Shown in pieces: positions 7,640 to 16,249 of a DNA stretch of 42,799 bases (its first letter is position 1; every line of letters starts with the position of its first letter). The notes under the pieces are model-generated. The model worked only from the letters and a program-made list of their open reading frames with translations, was not told where the DNA came from and did not search any database. The stretch comes from an uncultured Faecalibacterium sp. (GTDB lineage Bacteria > Bacillota > Clostridia > Oscillospirales > Ruminococcaceae): positions 1-42,799 of the forward strand of contig CAKSVD010000017.1 in the NCBI GenBank assembly GCA_934503275.1, in the 5' to 3' direction. A program made the translations under genes and the position numbers.

Positions 7640-9073
7640 ATGAAATGGAACAAGAACGCAGCCTCCCAAAAGGGCAGGGTGTTCCGCAGTGGGCTGCTGT
7701 CCACCGCCATGCTGGCGGCAGTGCTGGTGCTGGCGGTGCTGCTCAACCTGCTGGTGCGGGCCATCTCTGCAAAATATACCGAGTTTGACCTCTCCGAGGC
7801 CAAAATGTACACCCTGAGCGACAGCACCAAAGCACTGGTGGAGGGGCTGGAAAAGGATGTGCACATCTATTACCTCTGCGAGACCGGCAGCGAGGATGCC
7901 ATCATCACAAAGCTGCTGGAGCATTACGCCGCCGAGAGCGGGCATCTGAGCTGGGAACAGAAGGACCCCACCCTGTACCCCACCTTTGCCGCAAAGTACG
8001 GCGCGGAGAATGTTTCCTCCGGCAGTCTGATCGTTACCTGCGGGGAGAACAGCACCGTGCTGGATGCCGCCGACCTGTATGAGTACGACTACACCGACTA
8101 CTACACCACCGGCTCTGCCAGCGTGACCTTTGGCGGCGAAAAGCAGATCACTTCTGCCATCTATAAGCTTACCGCAGCCGGGCAGAGCCACGCCTACTAT
8201 ACCACCAACCACGGCGAGCAGACCCTGACCGACTCCCTGACAGATGCACTGGATGCCCAGAATATCGACGCCCAGCCGCTGGATCTGCTTACAAGCACCA
8301 TCCCGGAGGACTGCGACCTGCTCATCATCAACGCACCCGCCAGCGATTTTACCGCAGGGGACGGCCTTGTGGATGAGATCAGCCAGCTGCAGGAGTATCT
8401 GGCGGCGGGCGGCAAGCTGCTGCTGACCAGCAGCGTCTACGCCCAGACCCCGCAGCTGGACGCCGTGTTGGCGCAGTTCGGCCTTGCCCGGGCAGAGGGC
8501 ATGGTGGTGGAGGGCGACAGCAGCAAGGCGCTGTATAACTCTGCATGGTCGCTGCTGCCGGACTACGGCACGCCTACCGAGAGCACCGCGCTGAACGGTG
8601 TGAATACCAGCACCCATGTCATGCTGTCGGTGGCACAGGGCATCGCGGTCACCGAGACCGAGGATGTCACCGCCGAGCCTCTGCTGAACAGCTCCGCCGC
8701 TGCCTATGCCAAGGCAGATATCAACGACCTTACCACCATGGAGCGGGAGGACGGAGACGCGGAAGGCCCCTTTGCACTGGCTGTCTGGGCGCGGAACGAG
8801 GACACCGGCGCCGAGGTCCTCTGGATCGGCTGTCCCAACATGGATAACGAGCAGCTTTATCAGTCCATGCCCGGCAACCTGACCTTTTTGCAGGGCTGCG
8901 CCGCCTCGCTGGTAGGGCAGGATGTCCTTGTGGACACCAAGGCGCTGGAGGCCGAGCCCATCACGGTGGCAGGCTCCACCGCCGCAGCATTGGGCCTGAC
9001 CTTCGTGTTCGTGCTCCCGGCGGCGGTGCTTATTGCCGGGGCAGTGGTGGTGCTGCTGCGCCGCCGCAGATAA
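7640..9073 (+). CDS. GldG-like ABC transporter auxiliary protein
   Basis: 477-residue protein with an N-terminal membrane helix (about 18-40), a large extracytoplasmic region and a C-terminal membrane helix ending in RRRR. The start of the soluble part, FDLSEAKMYTLSDSTKALVEGL, is the hallmark of the GldG / ABC-type uncharacterised transport family. The middle part (HGEQTLTDSLTDALDAQNIDAQPLDLLTS...DLLIINAPASDFT) matches the DUF4350-like fold in that family. RBS GAGAGGAGG lies upstream of ATG 7640. Third gene of the operon; probably forms part of a surface complex with the permease and the DUF4340 protein. Confidence 0.85.
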   Translation: MKWNKNAASQKGRVFRSGLLSTAMLAAVLVLAVLLNLLVRAISAKYTEFDLSEAKMYTLSDSTKALVEGLEKDVHIYYLCETGSEDAIITKLLEHYAAESGHLSWEQKDPTLYPTFAAKYGAENVSSGSLIVTCGENSTVLDAADLYEYDYTDYYTTGSASVTFGGEKQITSAIYKLTAAGQSHAYYTTNHGEQTLTDSLTDALDAQNIDAQPLDLLTSTIPEDCDLLIINAPASDFTAGDGLVDEISQLQEYLAAGGKLLLTSSVYAQTPQLDAVLAQFGLARAEGMVVEGDSSKALYNSAWSLLPDYGTPTESTALNGVNTSTHVMLSVAQGIAVTETEDVTAEPLLNSSAAAYAKADINDLTTMEREDGDAEGPFALAVWARNEDTGAEVLWIGCPNMDNEQLYQSMPGNLTFLQGCAASLVGQDVLVDTKALEAEPITVAGSTAAALGLTFVFVLPAAVLIAGAVVVLLRRRR

Positions 9074-9083
9074 GGAGGCCGCC

Positions 9084-10067
9084 ATGCAAACAAAACGGCG
9101 TGTCCTGCTGGCGCTGCTGGCAGCGGCAATGCTGCTGGGCGCGTTGCTGTGGGCGGTGACCCGCAGCAACGCCAAGGCCGAGCAGGCGGCCAGCGCCGCT
9201 GCCGAGGGCAGCATCCCCCTTTCCAGCTTTGCCGCCGAGGACCTGGAGCAGATCGAGTACACCTATAACGGCGAGACCTACACCTTGCAGTATTCCGGCG
9301 GCAGCTGGCAGCTGGCGCAGGACCCTGCCTATCATCTGGACGAGAGCGCCTGCAACACCATGCGCACTGTTCTGATGGCGCTGGCCGCCAAGCGCAGCCT
9401 GACACCGCAGACAGGGGAGGACTACGGTCTGGATGCCCCGCAGCTCACCGTCACGGTAACGGCGGCAGGGCAGAGCGCCACCCTGACCTTCGGGGCGGAG
9501 AACCCGGTTACGGGAGATCTTTATGTGCAAAAAGCCGGGGACGATGCCATCTACACGGTCAGTGGCAACAAAGCCGCCTGTTTCCAGCTGGATAAGGCCG
9601 GGCTCTTTGGCAGCTTCTGCCCCACCGGGCTCACGGCTTCGGCCATTACGCAGGTGGCCTACACGCTGGCCGATGGCACCTCCGTCACGCTGAACGCTGT
9701 CAGTGAGCCGACCGACAGCACAGACGCAGACAGCGCTTCTTCCGCTGCCTATGAGACGGTGTGGCGGCTGGCCTCTGACCCCGTTGCCAGCCTTGCGCAG
9801 GATAAGGTGCAAAGCCTGCTGTCTGCCCTGTGTACCTACGTTACCGCCCAGACCACGGACGCAGACCTTGCCGCCTGTGGTTTTGATGCACCGGTATTCA
9901 CCGCTGCAGTCACCAGCGAGGACGGCTCCACCGTTCAGCTGGCCTACGCCTGCGGTACGGACGGGTGGTATCTGCAGGTGGAAGGCGATACCTCGGTATA
10001 CACAGTGGATAACAGCACTGTGCAGGCCCTTCTGCTGACGGAAAACGACCTGAAAACGCAGGAATGA
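9084..10067 (+). CDS. DUF4340 domain-containing protein
   Basis: 327-residue extracytoplasmic protein with an N-terminal signal anchor (QTKRRVLLALLAAAMLLGALLWAV) and repeated beta-rich segments typical of DUF4340 (Y-T-L-x-Y-S-G-G-S-W-x-L, ...DLYVQKAGDDAIYTV...). Such proteins are usually encoded with GldG-like ABC systems, as here. ATG 9084 has AAGGAGG eight bases upstream; an earlier in-frame start at 9033 would overlap the previous gene by 41 bases and lacks a binding site. It is the last gene of the operon, followed by a terminator. Confidence 0.85.
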   Translation: MQTKRRVLLALLAAAMLLGALLWAVTRSNAKAEQAASAAAEGSIPLSSFAAEDLEQIEYTYNGETYTLQYSGGSWQLAQDPAYHLDESACNTMRTVLMALAAKRSLTPQTGEDYGLDAPQLTVTVTAAGQSATLTFGAENPVTGDLYVQKAGDDAIYTVSGNKAACFQLDKAGLFGSFCPTGLTASAITQVAYTLADGTSVTLNAVSEPTDSTDADSASSAAYETVWRLASDPVASLAQDKVQSLLSALCTYVTAQTTDADLAACGFDAPVFTAAVTSEDGSTVQLAYACGTDGWYLQVEGDTSVYTVDNSTVQALLLTENDLKTQE

Positions 10068-10076
10068 TTTCTTTTG

Positions 10077-10115
10077 TACGCTGTGCCAAAACCAAGGCGC
10101 AGCGTATATTTTTTT
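10077..10115 (+). terminator. Intrinsic terminator after the Gld-like ABC operon
   Basis: TACGCTGTGCC (10077-10087) pairs with GGCGCAGCGTA (10096-10106), followed by a T-rich run to 10115. Confidence 0.88.
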
Positions 10116-10155
10116 GCAGCTTTTTATAAAGTTGCGGCAAACATCGGCAGAGTGA

Positions 10156-10184
10156 TTGACAATCCGACTGTGATTGTTTATTAT
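10156..10184 (+). promoter_or_regulatory. Promoter of the pot operon
   Basis: TTGACA (10156-10161), 17-base spacer, TATTAT (10179-10184): a near-consensus promoter about 130 bases before potA. Confidence 0.78.
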
Positions 10185-10206
10185 AAACCGTGACAGGGTA
10201 AGCTCG

Positions 10207-10285
10207 CCGCGCAGGATCATGCTGCTGCGCGGGGCGGCTTGCCCCTTATACGCAAAAAAGATGGGGCAGGCTCCCTGTCTTTTTT
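10207..10285 (+). promoter_or_regulatory. Structured potA leader with a terminator-like hairpin (possible attenuator)
   Basis: Two hairpins lie between promoter and potA. CCGCGCAG (10207-10214) pairs perfectly with CTGCGCGG (10225-10232). Then AAAAAAGATGGGG (10254-10266) pairs with CCCTGTCTTTTTT (10273-10285), giving a long stem whose 3' arm ends in six T residues, like an intrinsic terminator. The position between a strong promoter and the first gene suggests transcription attenuation. No known riboswitch was recognised. Confidence 0.5.
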
Positions 10286-10317
10286 CGTATCTGAGAACAA
10301 GGAGGATAACATATAAA

Positions 10318-11364
10318 ATGGACAACTCGGTGGTCGTTTCACTGCGGGATATCGTAGTGGAATTTGATGGACAGCGCATTCTGGATGGGCTGAATCTGGA
10401 TATCCATGATAAGGAGTTCGTGACGCTGCTCGGTTCCTCCGGCTGCGGCAAAACTACCACCCTGCGCCTGATCGCAGGTTTTCTGGAGCCGAACGCCGGC
10501 AAGGTGCTGCTGAAAGGGGAGGACATTACCGGTGTGCCGCCCTACAAGCGCCCGGTGAATACCGTGTTCCAGAAATACGCGCTGTTCCCGCACCTGAATG
10601 TGTTCGAGAACGTGGCCTTTGGTCTGCGGCTCAAAAAGCTGGACGAGGACACCATCCGCCGCAAGGTGCGCGATATGCTGGAGGTCGTGGGCTTAAAGGG
10701 CTTCGAGCGCCGCAGCATCAGCCAGATGTCCGGCGGTCAGCAGCAGCGCGTGGCCATTGCCCGCAGTCTGGTCAACGAGCCGGAGATCCTGCTGCTGGAC
10801 GAGCCGCTGGGCGCGCTGGACCTGAAGCTGCGCAAGGAGATGCAGCTGGAGCTCAAGCGGCTGCAGCGCGAGATGAACATCACCTTTATCTATGTCACCC
10901 ACGATCAGGAGGAAGCACTTACCATGTCCGATACCGTTGTGGTCATGAACGGCGGCAAGGTGCAGCAGATCGGCACGCCGGAGGATATCTACAACGAGCC
11001 GAAAAACGCCTTTGTGGCGGACTTTATCGGCGATTCCAACATCGTGGACGGCGTGATGCACAAGGACTTTCTGGTGTCCTTCTCCGGCGTGGATTTCCCC
11101 TGCGTGGACCGTGGCTTTGCCCGGGAGCAGAGCGTGCAGGTGGTGGTGCGCCCGGAGGATATCGAGGTGGTATCCCCGGTGGAGGGTCAGCTTGTGGGCG
11201 TGGTGAACGACGTCATCTTCAAGGGCGTGCACTTTGAGATGCACGTCGAGTGCGAGGGCCGCGAGTGGCTGATCCACTCCACCCGCGCCTGCACCCCCGG
11301 CGAGACCATCGGGATGCGCATCGGCCCCAACGAGATCCATATCATGGCGCGGAGCGAGGGGTGA
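10318..11364 (+). CDS. potA: Spermidine/putrescine ABC transporter ATP-binding protein
   Basis: ATPase of the polyamine importer. The 348-residue protein has Walker A (GSSGCGKTT, about 39-47), the Q-loop VFQKYALFPHLNVFENVAFGL, signature SGGQQQRVAIARSL, Walker B ILLLDEPLGALD and switch His (YVTHDQEEALTMSD), then a C-terminal regulatory TOBE-like domain (about 235-348). The PotA type is supported by the permease and binding-protein genes that follow. ATG 10318 is chosen because AAGGAGG lies 11 bases upstream. The frame stays open through the leader, but an earlier start would put the leader hairpins inside the coding region. Confidence 0.95.
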   Translation: MDNSVVVSLRDIVVEFDGQRILDGLNLDIHDKEFVTLLGSSGCGKTTTLRLIAGFLEPNAGKVLLKGEDITGVPPYKRPVNTVFQKYALFPHLNVFENVAFGLRLKKLDEDTIRRKVRDMLEVVGLKGFERRSISQMSGGQQQRVAIARSLVNEPEILLLDEPLGALDLKLRKEMQLELKRLQREMNITFIYVTHDQEEALTMSDTVVVMNGGKVQQIGTPEDIYNEPKNAFVADFIGDSNIVDGVMHKDFLVSFSGVDFPCVDRGFAREQSVQVVVRPEDIEVVSPVEGQLVGVVNDVIFKGVHFEMHVECEGREWLIHSTRACTPGETIGMRIGPNEIHIMARSEG

Positions 11365-11370
11365 TGTGCC

Positions 11371-12186
11371 ATGAAGATCTATGATAAAAAGCTGGCCTAT
11401 CCGTACTTTGTATGGATGGTGCTGTTTACCGTTGTGCCCCTGTTCATTGTGGTGTACTACGCCATGACCGATGCCGAGGGCAACTTTACCCTGAATAACC
11501 TTACCTCCATCAGCGGCTACGGCTCGGTGTTTGCCCGCAGCCTGCTGCTGGCGCTGATCGCCACGGTCATCTGCCTTATCATCGCCTTTCCGGTGGGATA
11601 TTTTCTGTCCCGCCTGCGGGTGAACAAGCAGCACATCATGCTTATGCTGGTCATGCTGCCCATGTGGATGAACTTTCTGCTGCGTACCTACGCATGGATG
11701 GGTCTGCTCAGCGTCAACGGCCCGGTGAACACCCTGCTGGGCTTTATCGGCCTTGGCCCCTATACCATGCTCAACACCTCCGGTGCGGTGGTACTGGGCA
11801 TGGTGTATAACTATGTGCCCTACATGATCCTGCCGCTGTACACCAGCATGACCAAGATCGACCAGAGCCTTGTGGAGGCTGCGCAGGATCTTGGCGCCAA
11901 CACCACCAAGACCCTTGTGCGGGTGCTCATCCCCATGAGCGTGCCGGGCATCAGCACCGGCATCACCATGGTGTTCGTGCCGGCAGTGTCTACCTTTGTC
12001 ATCAGCCGTATGCTGGGCGGCGGCTCCAACCTGCTGATCGGTGACCTGATCGAGATGCAGTTTTTGGGCAACAGCTACAACCTGAACGTCGGTTCTGCCA
12101 TGAGTTTGGTGCTGATGATCATCGTGCTGCTGTGCATGAGCTTTACGTCCAGCTTTGACGAGGATGAAATGGAGGGCGTATCCTGA
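11371..12186 (+). CDS. potB: Spermidine/putrescine ABC transporter permease PotB
   Basis: Inner-membrane permease of the polyamine importer. The 271 residues contain about six transmembrane helices (first at 9-30) and the EAA-type loop that contacts the ATPase, VEAAQDLGANTTKTLVRVLIPMSVPGI, near residues 168-195. The start lies six bases after the potA stop and the end overlaps the potC start by one base (TGATG), so the genes are translationally coupled. Confidence 0.93.
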   Translation: MKIYDKKLAYPYFVWMVLFTVVPLFIVVYYAMTDAEGNFTLNNLTSISGYGSVFARSLLLALIATVICLIIAFPVGYFLSRLRVNKQHIMLMLVMLPMWMNFLLRTYAWMGLLSVNGPVNTLLGFIGLGPYTMLNTSGAVVLGMVYNYVPYMILPLYTSMTKIDQSLVEAAQDLGANTTKTLVRVLIPMSVPGISTGITMVFVPAVSTFVISRMLGGGSNLLIGDLIEMQFLGNSYNLNVGSAMSLVLMIIVLLCMSFTSSFDEDEMEGVS

Positions 12187-13031
12187 TGAAAACAAAACAT
12201 CTGCGCCTGATGCAGCGGGTCTACATCATCCTGTTCTTCTGCTTCATGTACCTGCCCATTGCCTACATGATCGTGTTCAGCTTCAACCAGAGCAAGGGCT
12301 ATTCGCTCTTCACCGGCTTTACCCTCAAGTGGTACCGCAGCCTGTTCACGAATGCGTCCATCCTCCATGCGCTGTGGGTGTCCGTTGAGGTAGCCATCCT
12401 GTCTGCCATCATCGCCACGGTGCTGGGCACGGCAGCCAGCCTTGGCATTGCCTCCATGAGCCGCAATAGCCGCCTGCTGGTGACCAACATCACCTATATC
12501 CCGGTGGTCAACCCGGAGATCATCACCGGCATTTCCCTGATGCTGCTGTTCGTGGCCTACCAGCGCTTTGCCGCGCAGTCCGCGTGGCTGCCGGACAACA
12601 TCATGGGTCTGCCCACGCTGCTCATTGCGCATATCGCGTTCAACGTGCCTTACGTTATCTTTAACGTAAGTCCCAAACTCAAGCAGCTGGATATCAGGCT
12701 GTACGAGGCAGCGCTGGATCTGGGCTGCGACCCCCGGCAGGCCTTTTTCAAGGTCATTCTGCCGGAGATCAGCCCCGCCATCCTGTCGGCCTTCCTCATC
12801 TGCCTGACCTATTCCATTGATGACTTCATGATCTCCTACTTCAACTGCGGTACGGTGGAGACCCTGCCCATTGCCATCTACTCCATGACCCGCAAAAAGG
12901 TCAGCCCGGAGATCTACGCGCTGTCCACCATCATGTTCGTGGTCATCCTCAGCGTCATTCTGGTGTCCAATGCCATGGAGAGCCGCAGCTACCGCAAGAA
13001 TCAGAAAACGCTGCGAGAGGAGGGCGCATGA
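12186..13031 (+). CDS. potC: Spermidine/putrescine ABC transporter permease PotC
   Basis: Second permease of the importer. 281 residues, about six transmembrane helices, with the family opening YLPIAYMIVFSFNQSK and an EAA loop YEAALDLGCDPRQAFFKVILPEISPAI. It overlaps potB by one base and potD by four bases (ATGA), consistent with a tight operon. The C-terminus is basic and cytoplasmic. Confidence 0.93.
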   Translation: MKTKHLRLMQRVYIILFFCFMYLPIAYMIVFSFNQSKGYSLFTGFTLKWYRSLFTNASILHALWVSVEVAILSAIIATVLGTAASLGIASMSRNSRLLVTNITYIPVVNPEIITGISLMLLFVAYQRFAAQSAWLPDNIMGLPTLLIAHIAFNVPYVIFNVSPKLKQLDIRLYEAALDLGCDPRQAFFKVILPEISPAILSAFLICLTYSIDDFMISYFNCGTVETLPIAIYSMTRKKVSPEIYALSTIMFVVILSVILVSNAMESRSYRKNQKTLREEGA

Positions 13032-14263
13032 TGAAACGCATTGCTGCATTGCTGCTGACGCTGGCTGTGACGCTGTGCGCCGCATTGCCGGGGTTTGCTG
13101 CCGGTACCATCGAGGTGACCGAGGACGTCTCGGTGTCGGACACTTACGACTGGACCCGCTTCAAGGGGCAGAACGTCACCCTGAACGTCTACAACTGGGG
13201 CGAGTACATCTCTAACGGCTCGGACGACAGCGTGGACGTGGTGGCCGCCTTTGAAAAGCTGACCGGCATCAAGGTGAACTACACCACCTTCGACTCCAAC
13301 GAGTCCCTGTACGCCAAGCTCAAGTCCGGCGCAGCCAACTACGATGTGATCATCCCCTCCGACTACATGGTGGCAAAGATGATCAACGAGGGGATGCTTG
13401 CACCCCTTGACTACGACAATATCCCCAATTTCCAAAAGATCGATGCAGGCTACCGCAACCCGGATTATGACCCGCAGAACGCCTACACCGTGCCCTATAT
13501 GCTGTGCACCACCGGCATCATCTACAACACCACCATGGTGGAGAAGGCCCCCACCTGCTGGGCAGACCTGTGGGACGAGCAGTATGCGGGCAACATTCTG
13601 ATGTTCAACAACAGTCGCGATGCCTATGCGATCGCTGCGTTCAAAAGCGGCCACAGCATCAACCCTGCCACCCCGGAAGAGGTGGACGAGGTGGTAGAAG
13701 AACTGAAGGCGCAGAAGCCGCTGGTGCAGGCCTACGTCATGGACGAGGTCTTTGATAAGATGATCGGCGGCGAGGCGGCTATCGGCGTGTACTACTCCGG
13801 CGATGCCATTACCATGATCGATGATAACCCGGACTTGGCTTGGGTGTTCCCGGAGGAGGGCAGTGTGCTTTCGGTGGACTGCATGGCTGTGCCCGCCGCC
13901 AGCGAGCACAAGGAAGCCGCCGAGATGTTCATCAACTTTATGTGCGAGACCGATATCGGCAAGGCCAACAGCGAGTATATCGGCTACACCACCCCCATGC
14001 ACGATGTATGGGAGGTGCTGGACGAGGAACTCAAGACCAGCGAGATCGCCTATCCGTCTGAAGAGGACGCCGCCCGCGAAAAGGTGTTTACCGCCCTGAG
14101 CGACGAGGTGAACAGCGAACTGGACCTGAAGTGGAGCGAGATGAAGAGCTATGACGAGGGCGGCGGCAGCTACCTGTTTTTGCTGCTGCTACTGGCTATG
14201 CTGGCGCTGGCCTGCTTCAATATCTGGCGCAAGGTGCGCAGAAAGAACCGCAATCAGTATTGA
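13028..14263 (+). CDS. potD: Polyamine-binding protein PotD with a C-terminal membrane anchor
   Basis: Extracytoplasmic receptor that delivers spermidine/putrescine to PotBC. The 411-residue protein has an N-terminal signal sequence (MMKRIAALLLTLAVTLCAAL, with AxA-like cleavage near PGFAAG) and the PotD fold motifs: VYNWGEYI, YDVIIPSDYMV, the LDYDNIPNF stretch and GVYYSGDA. Unlike most Firmicute receptors there is no lipobox cysteine at the cleavage site. Instead a glycine-rich linker (DEGGGS) leads into a hydrophobic helix at about 383-400 and a basic tail (WRKVRRKNRNQY), so the receptor is probably tethered by its C-terminus. ATG 13028 overlaps the potC stop; ATG 13031 is an equally possible start. 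Confidence 0.92.
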   Translation: MMKRIAALLLTLAVTLCAALPGFAAGTIEVTEDVSVSDTYDWTRFKGQNVTLNVYNWGEYISNGSDDSVDVVAAFEKLTGIKVNYTTFDSNESLYAKLKSGAANYDVIIPSDYMVAKMINEGMLAPLDYDNIPNFQKIDAGYRNPDYDPQNAYTVPYMLCTTGIIYNTTMVEKAPTCWADLWDEQYAGNILMFNNSRDAYAIAAFKSGHSINPATPEEVDEVVEELKAQKPLVQAYVMDEVFDKMIGGEAAIGVYYSGDAITMIDDNPDLAWVFPEEGSVLSVDCMAVPAASEHKEAAEMFINFMCETDIGKANSEYIGYTTPMHDVWEVLDEELKTSEIAYPSEEDAAREKVFTALSDEVNSELDLKWSEMKSYDEGGGSYLFLLLLLAMLALACFNIWRKVRRKNRNQY

Positions 14264-14273
14264 TCGTTCTGCC

Positions 14274-14311
14274 AAGGCTGCCGCCCCGGATGTGGTGCGG
14301 CGGCCTTTTTT
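14274..14311 (+). terminator. Intrinsic terminator of the pot operon
   Basis: AAGGCTGCCGC (14274-14284) pairs with GCGGCGGCCTT (14297-14307), followed by TTTT. Confidence 0.9.
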
Positions 14312-14329
14312 CGATAGGAGAAAAAGAAG

Positions 14330-15067
14330 ATGGAACAGTTTTATTATAAGGATACCGTCATGGTAGAAAACACCGATGCAGACTGTCACAGCCTGCTCAA
14401 GGCCAGCGCCCTGCTGCGCTATGCGGAGCAGGCTTCCTCCATGCACGCCCGGCAGTTTGGCATGGATGACCAGTTTTTCCAGGATCACGGCGTAGCGTTT
14501 CTGGTGGGCAAGCAGGCGCTGCGGTTCAGCCGCGTGCCTTCCCGCGGCGAGACTCTGACCCTTTGCTCCCGCTCCGAGGTGAGCCGCCGCGGCTCCATCA
14601 AGCGCATTACCACCCTTACGGACGAAGCCGGGCAGGAGGTAGCCATGGTGGACAGCCGCTGGATCATATCCAGCCTTGAGGATGGGCATATCCTGCGCCA
14701 GCCGGGGTGGACAGTAGACGGCTACTGGAACGAGACCGTGGAGGAGGAACTGCCCCTTTTGCTGCATAAGCGCCGGGACAGCCTGACCAGCGGCGGCCTG
14801 TTTATGGCGCACTACTCCCAGTGCGATATGCACTACCACATCAACAACGCCTTTTATCTGGATATCGTATGCGATGTGCTGCCGCAGGAGATCATGCGCA
14901 ATAACGTTGTAAAATTCGCCTCCATCAATTACCACCGTGAGGTCCCCATGGGGCAGCAGGTGGAGGTGTTCTACACCCCCTCGGATGATGGCTGGTACTT
15001 TATTGCCAAGCACGCGGACAAAACGGCTTTCGAGTGCTATCTGGAGCTGGAGCCGGTCAAGCAGTAA
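14330..15067 (+). CDS. Acyl-ACP thioesterase
   Basis: Hydrolyses acyl-acyl carrier protein to release fatty acids. The 245 residues form two hotdog-fold halves: an N-terminal half starting with the family pattern YKDTVMVENTDADCHSLLK, then MDDQFF and VGKQALRF, and a C-terminal half containing SQCDMHYHINNAFYLDIVCD. The D-x-x-x-H-x-N-N segment is the region holding the catalytic Asn/His of FatA/FatB-type enzymes. ATG 14330 is preceded by ATAGGAGAAAAAG. It lies between the pot terminator and the chromate-type transporter genes; no strong promoter of its own was seen. Confidence 0.87.
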   Translation: MEQFYYKDTVMVENTDADCHSLLKASALLRYAEQASSMHARQFGMDDQFFQDHGVAFLVGKQALRFSRVPSRGETLTLCSRSEVSRRGSIKRITTLTDEAGQEVAMVDSRWIISSLEDGHILRQPGWTVDGYWNETVEEELPLLLHKRRDSLTSGGLFMAHYSQCDMHYHINNAFYLDIVCDVLPQEIMRNNVVKFASINYHREVPMGQQVEVFYTPSDDGWYFIAKHADKTAFECYLELEPVKQ

Positions 15068-15085
15068 AAACATGGAGGAATGCCT

Positions 15086-15658
15086 ATGTCCAAAACCGGA
15101 GAACTGTTCGGCACCTTTTTTAAGATCGGTGCCTTTACCTTTGGCGGCGGCTACGCCATGGTGGCGCTGCTGGAGCACGAATTTGTGGAGGAAAAACGCT
15201 GGCTCACCCGGGAGGAGTTTCTGGATATGGTCGCCATTGCCGAGTCTACGCCCGGCCCTGTGGCGGTGAACAGCGCCACCTACATCGGCTATAAGCTGGC
15301 TGGTGTTGCCGGTGCGGCGGCTTCCACTCTGGCAGTGTGTCTGCCGTCCTTTGCAGTCATCTACCTTATTTCGCTCTTCTTCGACCGTTTTTTGCAGCTG
15401 ACAGTGGTGGCCAATGCCTTTAAGGGCATTCAGGCCTGTGTCATCTACCTGATCTTATCCGCAGGGGTCAAGATGCTCAAAAACTTGCAGCGCACCCCCT
15501 TCAACACAGCAGTGGTGGCGGTGGTTCTGGCGGCCATGGTGGGCTGCTCAGTGTTGGCGGTAAAGTTTTCCTCCATCTGCTGCATCCTGTTTTGCGGCGC
15601 AGCCGGGGTGCTGGCCTACGGGGCAGGGCAGATGAAAAAGAAAGGCGGCACAAAATGA
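15086..15658 (+). CDS. Chromate transporter family protein, first half (ChrA-type)
   Basis: Membrane protein of the CHR family, half-size (190 residues), with the hallmark FFKIGAFTFGGGYAMV near the N-terminus and AESTPGPVAVNSATYIGYK, the conserved second motif. Half-size CHR proteins function as pairs, and the second half follows immediately. ATG 15086 is favoured over ATG 15080 because GGAGG lies seven bases upstream of 15086 and only one from 15080. The true substrate in anaerobic gut Firmicutes is uncertain; chromate is a family name. Confidence 0.9.
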   Translation: MSKTGELFGTFFKIGAFTFGGGYAMVALLEHEFVEEKRWLTREEFLDMVAIAESTPGPVAVNSATYIGYKLAGVAGAAASTLAVCLPSFAVIYLISLFFDRFLQLTVVANAFKGIQACVIYLILSAGVKMLKNLQRTPFNTAVVAVVLAAMVGCSVLAVKFSSICCILFCGAAGVLAYGAGQMKKKGGTK

Positions 15659-16227
15659 TTTTGTTGCAGCTGTTCTGGAACTTCCTTGTCATCGGTGCGG
15701 TGTCCTTTGGCGGCGGCTACGGCATGATCTCGCTGGTGCGGGAAACGGTGCTGGGGCACGGCTGGCTGACCGAGAGCGAATTTCTCAGCTTTATCGCGGT
15801 GTCAGAATCCACCCCCGGCCCGCTGGCGGTGAATATGGCCACCTTTATCGGCGCTTCGCAGGCGGGGCTGGCAGGCTCCTTTGCGGCAACGGTGGGGGTG
15901 GTGCTGCCCTCCTTTGTCATCATTCTGCTGATCGCGGCGGCGCTGCACAGCCTGATGAAGTACGCCGGGGTCAACGCCTTTCTGGCCGGGGTGCGCCCCT
16001 GTGTGGTGGCTATGATCTTAGCCACCGCCTGCACCATGGGGCTTTCTACGCTGGGCGGCTTTACCACCGTTTCCGGCGGCTTTGCCCCGGATGTGCGTGC
16101 GTTGGCAGTGTTTGCCCTGCTGGGCATTTTACATTTTGCCTATAAAAAGAAAACGCAGAAAGCACCGTCCCCCATCGGGATGATCCTGCTTTCTGCAGTG
16201 CTGGGCGCGGTGCTGTGGAGCATCTGA
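15655..16227 (+). CDS. Chromate transporter family protein, second half (ChrA-type)
   Basis: Partner of the preceding gene, 190 residues, with the same two motifs: FLVIGAVSFGGGYGMI and SESTPGPLAVNMATFIGA. Its ATG at 15655 overlaps the stop of the first half (ATGA), giving translational coupling and equal amounts of both halves. Several hydrophobic segments follow, then a Lys-rich loop (YKKKTQKA) and a last helix. Earlier in-frame starts inside the first gene are rejected. Confidence 0.9.
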   Translation: MILLQLFWNFLVIGAVSFGGGYGMISLVRETVLGHGWLTESEFLSFIAVSESTPGPLAVNMATFIGASQAGLAGSFAATVGVVLPSFVIILLIAAALHSLMKYAGVNAFLAGVRPCVVAMILATACTMGLSTLGGFTTVSGGFAPDVRALAVFALLGILHFAYKKKTQKAPSPIGMILLSAVLGAVLWSI

Positions 16228-16249
16228 CCCGGAAAGAGAGGTTGACCAA

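Noticed and set aside
6572..9262. Nearly 900-codon minus-strand open frame over the ABC operon
   Set aside because: Low-complexity antisense product; four coherent ABC-system genes lie on the plus strand.
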